A stretch of DNA of 64,000 nt from Lanius collurio (taxonomy: Eukaryota > Chordata > Aves > Passeriformes > Laniidae), in NCBI GenBank assembly GCA_020086605.1, contig JACBWW010000029.1, positions 1,254,748 to 1,318,747 on the forward strand, given 5' to 3'. Every line of letters begins with the position of its first letter. The first letter of the stretch is position 1. Below are positions 37,801 to 50,600 of the stretch, one piece after another. The translations under genes were made by a program, and so were the position numbers. The notes below the pieces were generated by a model. It did no database searches and had not been told where the DNA came from. It saw nothing but the letters and a program-made list of their open reading frames with translations.

Positions 37801-39236
37801 ACTTCATTTCAAGAGAATGTTTTATAGAACCCCCTCGGTTTGTGTGACACCAGTGAGCTCAGGCAGTGCTGAGCTCACCCCCCCTGCCCTACTGCCACCA
37901 TGTCATTGTCATTTAACCACAGCTGTGATAATCCTGCCACCCACGAGGCTGGGGATGAAGACAGGTTCTGTGCTCTCCTACCCTGCTCTCAGTCTGGCTC
38001 TCCAGCTGTTTGAACTCCTTGTGTGACATCACTGAGAAGGGATTTCTTTCTCCAGAATCCCAACAGAAACAGTCTGAATTGGTTCCCAAAAGCCCAGTTC
38101 AGTTTTGAAATCCCAACTGCCACTTTTAAGGTATTAACACTGTTAAAAGAGATCCCATCTAGTCTGACATCCAGGGAAAAACCAGCAGAGCAGAACTAGG
38201 GTTGGATTTACTGTTCCAGTCAAATCCCTTGTGATTAGTGAGGCCCTTTAGAGTTCAGCAAAGATCAGGAATTATTTTCATATTGCTTTGTGCTGAAACC
38301 CATCCCATGTCCTACCAATGGGCCTGATCCTTGTGGAGATTTTCTGCATTTGTTATTTATTTATAGCCCTATCACCCTTAACCTGCTTTATTTAGGGCTT
38401 GTTCTCAGCACAATGGGGGAAGCAGACTCTGATCCTGTAAAGCTCTGCAAAGCCTCACTGACACTGCTGGGTCAGAGCAGAACAAAGCCAGAGCAAATCA
38501 GAGGCTGCAGAGCAGGAAAAGAAATTACAGAAAAATATCAGCATAAGCTGAAACAGTCTCTTCTTCCCAAATATATCAGGAATTCATGTGAAAGACAGGC
38601 TGAGTTTGTTTAACCTGATTTTTTGCAGAACAGGCAAACACTGCCCTAGGAAATGTAATTCCACTCCTGGTGCTAAACCTGGGGAGGCCAATTCAGCCTC
38701 CAACCAAACAGCAATGAAATGCTGAATAAATCAAGGCAAACACAAACACCTGGAGGTCTCTGGGCTGGAAGTGCTACAGAAATAATCACATTTATTTCTT
38801 TAGTCCCCAGATCAAACATCCCCAGTTATTCCAGCTGGGGGAGTTCCTTCAGGTACAGGTTTAGAGAAAGCCCTGGTTTATCCCTTTCATGGGAATGTTT
38901 GCTTTGAGGGTTTATTTGCAGGGAGAAAGGGCTGAGCAGTTGGCCTGGGTCGAACCATTTTCCCCAGCTCTTGCATACATCAGTATGAAATTGTTTTAGA
39001 AGGTCTTAAGTTTTCTTTATTTAAGTAGAACTAATGGCCTTTTCTGCATGGAAGAATTCCTTGTCTCCAATTTACTGTAGGGGAAACCTAGCAATTGAGA
39101 AATCAGGAGTTTTGTTTAACACTGAACAAATATTTCCTTTCAAATTTACCTCCTTTAAATTTTATACAAGAGATTCTACTCAAGCATTTTTTTCTAGTAG
39201 GTTATGAAGATTTTTATGGAAGTACATGCTACTCAC
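34888..39236 (-). other. TTC1: TTC1 intron 7
   Basis: A 4.3 kb intron between exons 7 and 8. It is mostly AT-rich single-copy-looking sequence with no recognisable coding element. A few polypyrimidine and short simple tracts are present. No clear CR1 was recognised. Confidence 0.85.
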
Positions 39237-39291
39237 CCAACATTTCTTTCTTTAATTTTTCATTCCTCTCCTCAATTTGCTGTGGTAATCT
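39237..39291 (-). CDS. TTC1: TTC1 exon 7
   Basis: A 55-bp exon encoding RLPQQIEERNEKLKKEMLG (residues 227-245, last codon split in phase 1), the charged helical linker after the third TPR. Acceptor ccacag precedes 39291 and donor gtgagt follows 39237. It matches mammalian RLPKQIEERNERLKEEML closely. Confidence 0.95.
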
Positions 39292-41280
39292 CTGTGGAGA
39301 GAGAAAAACTGGAATCAGAGCCTGTTTCTAAAAATACTCCCATTTTGGACATCAGCAGTGACAGAGACACAAATCCTGGTGTGCAGTCCCTACTCCAGAC
39401 TCTGAACACTGCTAATCCAGAGATTCAGCATTTCCCACTCCAGGAATGTCCTTATGGACACCTATTTTTATCTGGTGTCCGTGGTACTTATCCCAAAGTG
39501 CAGCTTCTTCTGGGAAATCACTTTATCCACCCTAAAATCGCTCAAAACCTGTGTGGAAGCTGAAATTCTCCCCACAGTTTTCACACCTGTGAAAAACCAA
39601 ACCTAAGCATTGCTTCCATATAATGAAACTTTCTGGGAAAGCAGCAACAGGGATGATTTGACCACAAACAGTGATAATTCCAAACTGTTTAGTCTGGCAT
39701 TGAAAAAGTCAAAAATAACAGAGGATTGAAATCAGAACCCCAGCTCTGCACTCCTGAAATACAAACAGTGCTCAAATATTGGAGCAGGTACCAAATCAAG
39801 AATCAAAGAACTATTGTGCATTTCCTATTTTAATCTGTCATTTAACAGGGTCATGACATTCCCTAGAGCAGTGTGAGATCATTCCTGTGGGCAGGGAGGA
39901 GGAAGATTTGCTCTAACTGTGAATGAAGCCAATTTGCAGATTTTCTTGAGGCATCATTTTCACTGCCAGTGAGGGGAAAAGATTCTGTGATATTCCTGCA
40001 AAGCAGAGTCACTTTAACCTCAAAATGGAGCAAAACTTCTCAGCCTCCTCCAGGTTAGAGATGTAACCAGGTGTGGGGAGTCAACAGCTGAAACTTGGGG
40101 GTTTGTGTTATGAAATTTAGAGGTTTATGATGAATATTTGAGAAGTGTAAAATTATAGCTGTCAGGATTTCCTGAACAGGTTTTCAAGAAGGGAATTTCA
40201 AGCTTCAGTCTCAGTAGTTTGCTTCTCCCCTCAAATCTGACAAGGACCAGCTCAAGGCAGAACAGCCCAAATCCCAGTGCAGGGCACACTGAGGGCATTT
40301 TGTGCAAAGGGTTCTGCAGCCAAGGGCTCTGCCTGGCCAAGGGAGGTCAGGGAGCAGAGGGGGTGGAACCCCAAGCTCTGCACTGCCCAGGCACAGAAAT
40401 CAGGAATAAACACTGAGCATTGTGAGCTGTGCCTGCAGCATGGCCAGAGGAGCAGCAGCACTGCTGGACATTCCCTTCTGGGGCTGGGCAAGGGCTCTGC
40501 TGTGGGACCATGGGGGGCACAGTCCCTGAAAGAAAAGCCTGCCTCTGCAGGGTACAAGGACAGTGTTTGTAGTTCCAGGGGTTCCAAACAGCCTGGACAG
40601 AACCAGCAAACCCTGAGGGTCTGACTCAGAATCCTGGATCATCCAGAGTGAGAGGAGACCACCAGGATCATCCAGGGCAGCTCCTGGCGCTGCCCAGACC
40701 CCCCAAAAGCCCCACCCTGGGCATCCCTGGCAGTGCTGTCCAAACCCTCCTGGAGCTGTGGCAGCCTCGGGGCCGTGCCCATTCCCTGGGGAGCTGCTCC
40801 TGGCCCAGGGGAAGCCCCAGCCCAGCTCCAGAGGCTGCAGGTCCTTTCTGGGAGCTCAGCTGTTTAATGGGATCACCCCTTCACCACCAACAGCAATCAC
40901 ACAGTTAAGCAGAATATTTTCTGCCATCAGTGCAACTGATCCGGTCCCCCAGGAAATCATTCCAGGCAAGGTTTCTTGCCTAATATGCCATAAAAGCTGT
41001 TCCTAATCTGTCACTTACAACACCACAGTGTGGGGAAAAGGGGGGCAGAATCGCTGCTAATGATTTATTTTCCCAAATGGAGACTTAAAACAATTAAGCC
41101 TTTCAAAAAGATTTTTGTAACAATGTATTCAGAGTGGGCTTAGAGACAAATTTGCAGATGATGCAAATGATTTTTTTTTTCCTTCAGAGGCAGATTGCAT
41201 TGCAGGTTCACTGATGTGAAGATGAACTAAAATAATGATAAATAAGTTAGGTCAAAGTTCACTGAAAGGCTTAAGCTTAC
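39292..41280 (-). other. TTC1: TTC1 intron 6
   Basis: A 2.0 kb intron between exons 6 and 7. It contains a CR1 fragment at about 40612-40810. The rest shows no feature I can name. Confidence 0.85.
40612..40810 (-). mobile_element. CR1 LINE 3' fragment
   Basis: On the - strand it carries 'cactgccagggatgcccagg', 'gctgcccatggaactgtgg'-like divergent blocks and the 'gatcatcc' 3' terminus. The + strand shows the inverse of the 2989-3212 copy ('ggcagcctcggggccgtgcc', 'cattccctggggagctgctc'). It lies in the sense direction of TTC1. Confidence 0.75.
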
Positions 41281-41429
41281 CATGCAAGCTTCTCTGGCTT
41301 GATGAACTGAGGGGTCTTTTTCTAGGACTGCCTTATAATCTTCCAGAGCTTCATCTAATTTTTCTGTTTTTTCATAGAGTTCTGCTCTCCTCAGCAAAGC
41401 TCTGACATAGTGAGGGTCTAATTCCACAG
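41281..41429 (-). CDS. TTC1: TTC1 exon 6 (third TPR)
   Basis: A 149-bp exon encoding residues 177-226. VELDPHYVRALLRRAELYEK and TEKLDEALEDYKAVLEKDP form the third tetratricopeptide repeat, followed by SVHQAREACM. TPR consensus positions (Leu/Tyr, Ala, Asp-Pro) are intact. Acceptor ttccag precedes 41429 and donor gtaagc follows 41281. Phases fit exons 5 and 7. Confidence 0.97.
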
Positions 41430-43150
41430 CTGGAAAACAAAACCAAAGCCCAAGGTTGCACTTGAAACATTTCTGCACCTCTCAAATGAATTCTGTAGTG
41501 TGTATTACATTTGTAAGTTGTCCTTAGAATGTAACTCAGGATCAAGCAGATGCACAGCTCAAAGCTAAGTCAGAACTCAGAAACAGCTGCCTGGGACAGG
41601 GTCAGGATCCTGTTTCATTTAATGTCCACTCTCTATCACAGATGGAAGTGATTTATGGTCACAAAGCTTTAAATGTGCAATCCTATCCATGCAGGGATTC
41701 TAAGTGATGCTACAGAAACTTTAAGGACCTGCAAGATATTTCAGTTTTTGTGTGTTTAGTGAGTGGCTGTTATAAGATTGCAGCTAAAGTTAAATATCCC
41801 TCCAGACACACACAGCAGGGAAAATCAGCCTTGCCATGCTTATCTCAGTTCAAGTGGAGACAAACTCCAGGAGAATTTCTGGAGCCCTTCTGAATTTAAA
41901 ATTGAACAGTCCAGACTGGGTTGGGAATGCACAAACAGTGATTTCAGCTCTGTGAGCTGGCAGAGGGGCATCCTGACTGAATCTCAGCTTTTGCCCTCCT
42001 CATTCCCTTGGCAGCCAGGGCTGTTTGCAGCAGCAGTTCAGACTGAATGCTAAACTCAGCAGTAACCTCCACATGGTAATTCCTCAAGAATTCCCTCATC
42101 CATTTTCCACCACAGAAACAGGGAATGTGAAAGATTTCACCTCAGAAAGAGGGACTATGAAGGATTTTTCATCACAGAAAGAGGTCTGTCCATTTTATAC
42201 TTCCCACCCCATTAAAATGGTTCTGGGGACAATTAAATTTTGGATTATCCAGGTAAATATTTCAGTTTATCTTCTGGGAAGGACAAAGGCAATGCCACAG
42301 TGAGCAAGCTGCAGGTGACTGAATAATTCTGCTGTGCTCCAGTCCCTGGGGAGTGTCAGGCCCTGGCAGCTGAAGTCTCCCTGCTCAAAGCACATTGATT
42401 CTCTCTGAGCCACTGCAAAATCCAAGGTGTTTTTCAGAAAGCAGCAGCAGCAGCAAAGCCAGGCAGAGCCCCAGAGAGAGAGGCCAGGCAGGATTTGGTA
42501 CCTCCAGGAGCCCCTTCAGCACACACAGGCTCCCTTTTCTGTGCAGGCAGTGCTGGCACACAGCCACTGGATTAGTTCTCTGATTGGTAATTTGGATTTT
42601 TTTCCCCAGCTGTCACAGGGAGTTTAACAAACACTCGAGGGTGGGTGAGTGGGTGGAAGCAATAAAGCAAAGCACAGCTGAACTGATTCCACCAGAAGGT
42701 GCAGAGAGAGAACTGCAGGGCAGGAACAGGGGAACATAAGCCCTGGTGACAAAGCAAAAGCTGTGCAGGAAAGGGACTTGATAATGCTTTTAACTCTATA
42801 CAGCCTCACAGTTCTCTGGAATCTGGGATTAAACCAGGATTTGGGGGAAATGGCAGGTGGAAGTGGGTTTGAAATCACAGGTGTGGGAAACAGTTTCCAT
42901 AGAAAAGACTTTCCTATTAAAAACAAGCACAAACTGCAGCCTTATGGCACGAGAGAATAGAAAGTAAATTACTGCAAACAGGAAAGGTTTGACAGACATT
43001 TTACAAAGTAAGTAATACAAATCAGGTGTTTTCTGTTCAATTCTTTAAAGACCTTGATGCCCAAAATTACAGCTCTGCAGTAAAGGCACTAAATGACACA
43101 ATTTGTGTATAAAAATCTGGCACGAGGGCAGCACAGAGAGGAAAAAGTAC
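41430..43150 (-). other. TTC1: TTC1 intron 5
   Basis: A 1.7 kb intron between exons 5 and 6. A short CAG run occurs near 42440. No repeat family or coding element was recognised. Confidence 0.85.
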
Positions 43151-43187
43151 CTTTGGTGCAGTCACTCAGGGCAGCCTCTGTCTTGTC
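43151..43187 (-). CDS. TTC1: TTC1 exon 5 (37-nt small exon)
   Basis: This exon is too short to appear as an open frame of its own. On the - strand, acceptor 'tgttctag' is followed by codons for DKTEAALSDCTK plus one base of the next Ala, then donor gtactt. It corresponds to mammalian DKKEMAINDCSKA in the second TPR (residues 165-177). Phases 0 to 1 join exons 4 and 6 exactly. Confidence 0.93.
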
Positions 43188-43399
43188 CTAGAACACAAAA
43201 TAGTTTTGTTAGATTGAAGTCATATTTCTTCATGTCCCACTCCTGGAGGTGTCCAAGGAAGGCCTGGACGTGGCACTCAGTGCTCTGGGCTGGGGACAAG
43301 GTGGGGATGGGCTCCTTGGTCTGGGAGGGCTCTGATCCCTTCATAATTGCATTTGTCCAGCCTCAGTCCTGTGTGACACAGAATAAAACCAACACTCAC
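43188..43399 (-). other. TTC1: TTC1 intron 4 (212 bp, mostly CR1)
   Basis: A very short intron of which about 155 bp is CR1 3' sequence. Both splice sites are canonical (gtgagt and ctag). Confidence 0.9.
43226..43380 (+). mobile_element. CR1 LINE 3' fragment inside a short TTC1 intron
   Basis: 'cccactcctggaggtgtcca', 'acgtggcactcagtgctctg', 'ggctggggacaaggtgggga' and the terminal 'ccagcctcagtcctgtgtga' match the 19185 and 23616 copies block for block. It is antisense to TTC1 transcription and ends about 20 bp from exon 4. Confidence 0.88.
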
Positions 43400-43512
43400 C
43401 TGCTTCATTTTTGCAGCAGCTCTGTTTGAGAACAGAACAGCCCTGTCCTTCTGGAAGCAGGCTGGGCATATCTGCAGAGCCTTGGTGTAGGAGTCTTCTG
43501 CCTCTCCATAGT
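43400..43512 (-). CDS. TTC1: TTC1 exon 4 (first/second TPR)
   Basis: A 113-bp exon encoding residues 127-164: YGEAEDSYTKALQICPACFQ and KDRAVLFSNRAAAKMKQ. This spans the end of TPR1 and the first helix of TPR2, with the conserved FSNRAA motif typical of Hsp90-type TPR proteins. Acceptor tctgcag precedes 43512 and donor gtgagt follows 43400. Confidence 0.97.
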
Positions 43513-44628
43513 CTGCAGAGCAACAGGAAAAAACCATTTATTTCAAATCACTGAACCCCATGGCTGAAGCTCCTTTGGAAACATTTCTCAGTATCTGGTG
43601 ATACTACACCTGAATCAGTAGCTGCTCTCAAAGAACATTACTAAGTACATAAATACAATTGATTAGTTTAAAATTAACTTAATTCTGCTTGTAAAAGCAG
43701 AAATGTACTCCTGAGCTGAATGCAACAAGTGCAGCAGGATGTGGATGTAATTCTCATCCCTGAAATTGTTTCCTTCCATCTGAGCAGAGGTGGAATCCCT
43801 TTGGATGAAGTGTCCCTGACCTGTCACTGCCCCTCACCTGCTCAGAGCAGCTGCAGGGAGGGTTTGTGGCCACATCATCCTCAGTGACTGACTTAAATGT
43901 CAGAGGGCTTGTCAAGGAGAGGCCAGGGATGAGACTCCAGCAGGTGCCTCAGCCAGCACTCCAGGCCTGTGGCTCTCCTGGGCTGAGCAGTTCCCTCCTG
44001 CCCTCTCTGATGCCTTCCAGAGCTGGAGAACATTCCCAGGATTGTGTTCCCTTAGGACACCACAAGGCACCTCCAGGCTCTGCCTGGTCTGCAGGGCACA
44101 CAGGTTCCTTGGCTGTGTCCTGCTGACTGAGGGGAGCAGGAACCTGCATTTCCTGCTTTCTCTGGGAATCCTCCACCCACCAGCAGATTAAATCAAAAGT
44201 AGGTGTCAAAACAACTTCCCCCTTCTGTTTGCTCATTAAAATCAATGTACAAAGGTACAGAGCCCCAGGTCCTCCATCAATTCTAAGCACAACCATCAGC
44301 CCAACTCAGAGCCTGGGGGAAGCTTTTGTTTGATCAGTAAAAGAAACCCTGACACTTGGAAGGCAGTCCAAAATCCATGTTTTTGTACGTAAGCACTCAG
44401 CTTCCATGGGAATCCTGCTTTAGTATCCAAATCTTTGGGATTTAACTCTAAAGGAGGTCTGGTATCTCTGTCTCTTCTCTAGAGCTGGAAGAAAAATGAA
44501 AGGGGTGATAGAATTCACCAAGGACAGTGTGAGATCTTCCTCAGGTTTTCTGCAGCCCCACCACGATGGCTCAGCACTATTCTGGGATTCTGTAGCATCC
44601 ACACGGTGTTCAAAGACCATCAACTCAC
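43513..44628 (-). other. TTC1: TTC1 intron 3
   Basis: A 1.1 kb intron between exons 3 and 4. No repeat or coding element was recognised. Confidence 0.85.
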
Positions 44629-44689
44629 CTCCTTTCTTGAAGTGCTCATTTCCTTTCTCCTTCAGCCCTGTGCTCTCCTTTCTTCTTTT
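44629..44689 (-). CDS. TTC1: TTC1 exon 3 (61-nt small exon)
   Basis: Read on the - strand after acceptor 'cttttgtag' it encodes KRRKESTGLKEKGNEHFKKG plus one base of the next Asp, then donor gtgagt. It matches mammalian KRREESTRLKEEGNEQFKKGD and starts the first TPR (residues 107-127). Found by phase and homology, not by open-frame length. Confidence 0.94.
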
Positions 44690-47600
44690 CTACAAAAGAA
44701 AAGACAATGTCTCAGAGTATTTCACTGAAATGAACAACTAGGTCAGCTGCAGTTCCAAATAAAGTGTGGAAGGGAAGCAGAATAAAACATAACCTGAACA
44801 GTTTTAACTCTACCAAGATCTGCTTGTAGACCCTGTGAAGGAAATCCTTTATATATCCATGAAACACTGGAGTGTAACAGCATGGCAATAAAAAAGCTCC
44901 ACTTCACAGACACCAGGATGCAGGGAGAGCATCCAAGGAGAATTCCATGCTTTAAACCAGGACATCAGCTTTTAGCTGGCTGTTTGCTTCTCCTTTCCAA
45001 CTCCATTTAATTCACTCACTGCAGGTCAACTATGCAGAATATATTTGAAATGTAAAGTCACAAAAGTTTTGCTTGAAATAATTCCACCTCAGCAATTTCA
45101 GTTAAATTCAGAGATGCACAAGGAAAAGGTCCAGGGTGAGAAAGAACTCTGCCCTGAAAGATTTCTCAGGCAGAGTGAACCAAACCAGGTTCTTTGTCCA
45201 GTGAGAAATGCACATGTGAGCAGAGCTGTGTTTTCAACCATGAATGTCTTGGCACAAGGGGAGGCCACGCTCAGGCTCTCAGCCTGTGACACAGAAATCT
45301 CAGGATGTCACCGAGCCATCCCTTCAACCTCCTGACAGTGCAGACATCCCTGAAACAAAGCAGGGAAAGGCAGGGACATCAGAGAGCTCAGGAGTCCTTC
45401 TGTGCTACTAAAACCATCGTTGCACCACTGGTTTTTCTCCCAGTACACAAAGGACTTCACTGGAGGTGTCTGTAAATGACAGATCACTGAGCAATTAAAA
45501 AGCCAACAGTAGGAAAAGGAGCAGTTTCCTTTCCTGCAGATTGTGTGAATCAAGGATTAATGCAATTATCAATATCACACAGAACATCTCCTTGGAAACA
45601 GCTAAATATAGTACAGTGTGTGGAGCACTGCAGCAGCTCCCAGCTATGCCAAGGAGCTGACAAACACTTCAAAATCACAGGTTCTTCCTCCTGCTTTTAT
45701 TGGCTTTGTGAATTGATTCACCTGACCACTGGCACCACCTTGAGAACAGATGAGGTTCAGTGGAAGGACACTGAGCCATGACACAAAATTCCACAGCAAA
45801 ATCTCATCTGACCCCTTTGATACATGCCTAGACCATCAAACTTGTTCCCATTGCCTATTAAATAGCTTTTCTAATACCCATTACTCCCCTCATGTTAAGG
45901 AAACCCCACAAAACACAGGGCAGACAAACCATATCCCATTATTCAGGAAGTGCCTTTGCTCAGGAAGGCCTGACAAACCCTCCAAGTCCTCCCACAACAC
46001 CCCAAGGGACTCAGTTGGTGTTTCTAAACATGAACATACAAATTCCACACTTCAGGCTGCACGAAAATCCCAAATTCCCTGTGTGATGAAGGACTCTGCT
46101 GTTCAGCACGGGGAATGTGGAACTGCTGCACCTCAATTTTTGAGGGATCAGACAGAAATTCCTGCCTGGACCCCACAAAAAGGCATTTTAAAATCATCTG
46201 CAGTGCACAGAGAGTGAAAATGATCCCAACATTTTGTGGCATTGAACAAAGCAGCCCCATCTCAGCACAGAGCAGGCCTGAGACGAGGATCCTGCTGGAA
46301 AGATCTCCACAGACAGCCCTCAGTGAGGGAAGGGCTGCCTGAAACACAAACCCCACTGACTTCATTGCTCATGACCTATTTAGAAGTGGCCTTTCAGTGC
46401 CATGAGCTGATTCTCTGCTGCACAGGGTTCAGTTACAGCTCCACAAGAATGAAAGGATTTTTATTATGAACTTGTGAACAACTCCAGCAGTCCTCAGGTA
46501 GAAGCCCTGAAATCAAGGGATGCCAGATGAAAAGTCTGACCTGCATTATCAACATTTTGTTTCATTTTATCCTAATAATTAAAAAATATTACATGGTTAC
46601 CCTAATGATGCATTAGATGCTAATATAAAAAGTGATTTGCAGCAGGAAATCTTCAGAAGAAAAAGCTATATATTAAAAAAAGGAGTGAAAGGAAAAACAA
46701 CAAAGCAGCACTTTTAAGAGCTCTGTGGATGATTCTGTAATTCATTCATCTCCCTGCAAAGCAGCAATGGTTCAAAACCTGCATTTCCAACACATCCCTG
46801 GTTTATGGGTTTCACTTCCAAACTGAGTGTCCAAAGTGTTTTTAAGAAACTGAAGTCTGTAGGGTACCTCCTGCACATCAATGGATTTGCATTTCAGGTA
46901 CAACTGACCAAGAAGCAACACATAAAAGCCAATTCCTCTGGCTTTTCCACAAAATGTAACAGCATGAAAAATGGATGAGCCCCTCACATGCTGAAGGCAC
47001 TGCACTGCAAAGTCGGCTGTGTGTGAAATAAATACATTATTTATTCCTCCATCCAGACATTCCTTTAACAGAAATTCCTAACACAAAACAGGGGAAAGGC
47101 AACTCTTAGGGCTGAATTTCCATTTAAGCTGCACTGCTCCAGGGGAGGCTGGGAGAGCCTGCTCAAATCCAGGGACAAACCCCAAAGCACTCCAGCACTG
47201 AGAAGAGACAAGTGTGCCCTGAGGCTGGTGAATGCCAGCTGGGTGGGCACTGGGGGGTGATGAGTGGGCAGCAGCTCCTCAGCACTGCCCAGTGCAGAGG
47301 GAAAACCCCAAGTGACTCACAATGTCCCTGCATGTGCCCAGCAGGCTGCTCCAGGACAGGGGTTCAGTGGCTGCAGGGCAGCTGCCCTTCCTTCCCTGCC
47401 AGGGAATTAGGCCAGCCTGAATCCTGGGATGCTGTGCCCAGGAAAAGCCATCCTGGCCTGCCCCGTGCCCTGGGGCTGCTCACACAGCACTGGCTGCAGC
47501 CACAACTCCCAGTTTAGCATTTTCTGCTCTTCAATGGCAGCAAAATCTGAAGGTTTGGGGTTTTTTTTGCAAATTTTAGTAATGCAAAGATGGCAAATTC

Positions 47601-50600
47601 CATGGCAGGCACTGATTTTGATGTGGTTTAAATATTTTTTGAAGTTCAGAAGAAATAACTGCATGTAACTGGTGGTAATTGTTACAGGATCTGATTAGAA
47701 ATGTTTAGATTTGGATACTGAATTCCAATCCCAAACTCAGAAAAAAATCAGTATTTAACCCAAACCTGCCTGGAAAAGCCAGGGGTGCTGGAGATGATCT
47801 CAAATCATGACAAGGGACAACTTGGCCTTGTGACAATAAAGCACAAACCTAAATCACACACAGGCCCTGCCCTTAGCTGCTCTGCCAAAACACTCAGGGT
47901 TAACAGAAAAGCATGATATAAAATAATAATAAAAAAAATTATTTATGTATTAAATATGATTTTATAGTAATAAAAGCATTATTCTGCTATTAGAGGAGAC
48001 AGCAACCTACACATTGCCACTGTTTCCTTGGGAAGTGACATCCTTGAGCAGCCAGTGGGAGCTGAAGGAACAACACCCTCAGTTTGTGACACTTCCCACA
48101 ACATTTCCTCTGGCTGTTTCTGTGCTGGGATTGATCCCTTGACTTCCCTTTGCTGGGAACTGTTCCTGGCTCCAGTTCTGGAGAAATTCTATTTACACTG
48201 AACCTGCCCCTCACAGCCCCTTGGGAAGGTCACCACAACCAGGGAATTTAAAATCCCCGGAGTTCAGAGGGTGCACAGAAACAGGAATTCAAACAGAACA
48301 GGAATACATTTTGCAGCTTCCAATCCCACTTCTCAGAGTTCACTGGCAGTTGTCTGCTACCCCCTGCAGTTCTGGGAAGCCACTGCTCTCTCCTGCATCC
48401 AAGGACCTGCATGTCAGTTTAAGGTTGGAGTCACCCCCAAACCCCTTTTTTAAATCTTGGCAAGTGCCAAAGCTGCACTTGGGAGGTTCCAGGGCAATGG
48501 CAGGGATAGTCCTGGCCTCGTCCCTGCTCCCTGGGATTCCATGGAAAAGAACTTTACTCTTTCTGCTGCCAAATCACCAAATTCCACAAAACTGAAAGCA
48601 GCATTGCAGACACAGGGAAGGAGGTCACAGCCCTCCCTGACAGCTCCAGTTAAGCCCAGCCTAAGTGTGCCTCTTCCTGAGTGACAACAGTGCCATTCAT
48701 CCTTCCTGCTCCAGAGGCAGCAGCCTCGGGCAGGGAAAGGGGAGCTGACCCGAAATCCATCAGCACAAGTGGGAAAGGCCTCGATCTGACAGGAGCAGCC
48801 TCTGCCCCAGCTGAACACGACTCAAATCAGACAGCAGCACTCAAAGGGACATGGAGGGAGACTCCTCCTCTCTTCCTATTAAACTGCCATCCAGCAAGAC
48901 TTTTGTTTGTTTAAAACTCAAAGAATTATAAATCACACAGGGAGATTACAATTCCAGATTTTATTCAAGTTCTTCTCACCAGCTCTTGCAATGAGTGACT
49001 CCAGCAGATACAGATCTACTGCTCAAATGTTCCAAGCTTTAACTCCAAAAATGTAACAGGATGTTTTATTCTATACAGAAGCTTCCCTTTATGGAAAACA
49101 ATGGGATCACCCCATAGGCACAGGGAGGAAAGGAAGGGTGAGGAGGGGGCAGCTTAAAGGAAATGTCTTCACTAAGGCAATGTTCTCTAATGTATCCTAG
49201 AGCCTGCAGAAAACAGGGGTGTTAAAAAAAGGGAAATTTTACTGTTTAGCACAGAAGGAATCTCAGGTATTACTCAAAATCCTATTTTTCAAAATCAATT
49301 CCACCTCATTCCTACAGAGTTGCTCACAAGACACTCCTCAAGAATCTCCTCTTGCTTGTCTTGCTGACACATTTCCTGCTGTCAGAAGGGGAACTGTGAT
49401 TCCAGCTGGAGCTCCAGGGCACATGGAAAGCCCAGAGAAGGAGTTCCTCAGGAGGAATATTGGATATTTATTCTGGTGCCTTACAGAACACAGGGTTCCA
49501 CAGCCAAAATTAGAGCTCCCCAGGCTGGGTGCTCAAGTCCTTGCCACAGAACAGGGCAGCATCTGCCACGATGGAGGAGCTGAGGGACTGTGAGTCCTGC
49601 ACTGGATAAACCCCTCATTAAAGGGTGCCCCCAGAGGAGGGCTGGGGCAGGCTGAGCAATGACCCTGCAACAGCTGCTGGGTGTCCTCAGATTCATTCTG
49701 CAGAGCAGCCCCATGTCAAAGCCATTGCTGTCACTGACAACCAGCCAGAAAAATCTGCTTGGAATGCATCAAAAGCAATTTGCTGCTCAGTGCCTCTGCT
49801 GAGGCAGCAGCAGCAGCCTTGGGAAACACCAAACTCTGGAAAAGTGAATTTCAATCCTTAAAAAGCTCAGAGCTGCAAGCCCATGCAAGGAAGCAGGCTC
49901 TGTTTTTAAGAACTCTTCTTACAGGTTTGTGTCCCTTCAGGTTCTTATTTTGCTTCTCTGTGTATAGAAGATTACTTAGGGTATCCCTGCTGTGTCCCTG
50001 GAAGGAATTCCTGCTGCTTAACATTAGAAATCTCACTGTATGTGGCTCTTGAAATGTAATTAGAGAAAATACACAACCACTCACTGGCTCCTTCCCTCTG
50101 AGCTCTGCAGCAGCCCCTGCACAGGTGAGTGTTTCTACTCTGAGCTGCTGGAACCTGCCCAGAAAAACCAGAGCCAGGAGCAGAATCTGCCTTTGCATCT
50201 CCAGGATAAATGAGAGCCGTTTCCTGCAGCCATTGCTGGAGAGCATCACTGCCCAGATCCCATTTATCACAGCTGCTGAACACAACAAGGGGCTTTGGTT
50301 ACAAAAACCCCAAACTATGGAGGTGCAGCTCCACAAATCCACAGGAGCAGGGCTCACATCCTGCTCTCCTCGTGCCCTGAGCACACAGTTTATGGTTGGT
50401 GCTGCAGCACCAGTGCCTGGGGAGTTTTTGTGATTTAAACAAGCAGCCAAATCAAATCCACCTCCCCAGGTGCCAGCACCAGGCTGCTGTTTGATGTCTG
50501 CTTCCACCAGCACTGCCCTGGATCTAAAATACAGCTTGATTTTGCTGAGAAACTGCCCTCAGTGCTCCACTCACACTGAGTGTGCCAGCACAGGGCACAG

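Noticed and set aside
42435..42455. CAG repeat in TTC1 intron 5
   Set aside because: Only about five units long and intronic, so an ordinary simple repeat.
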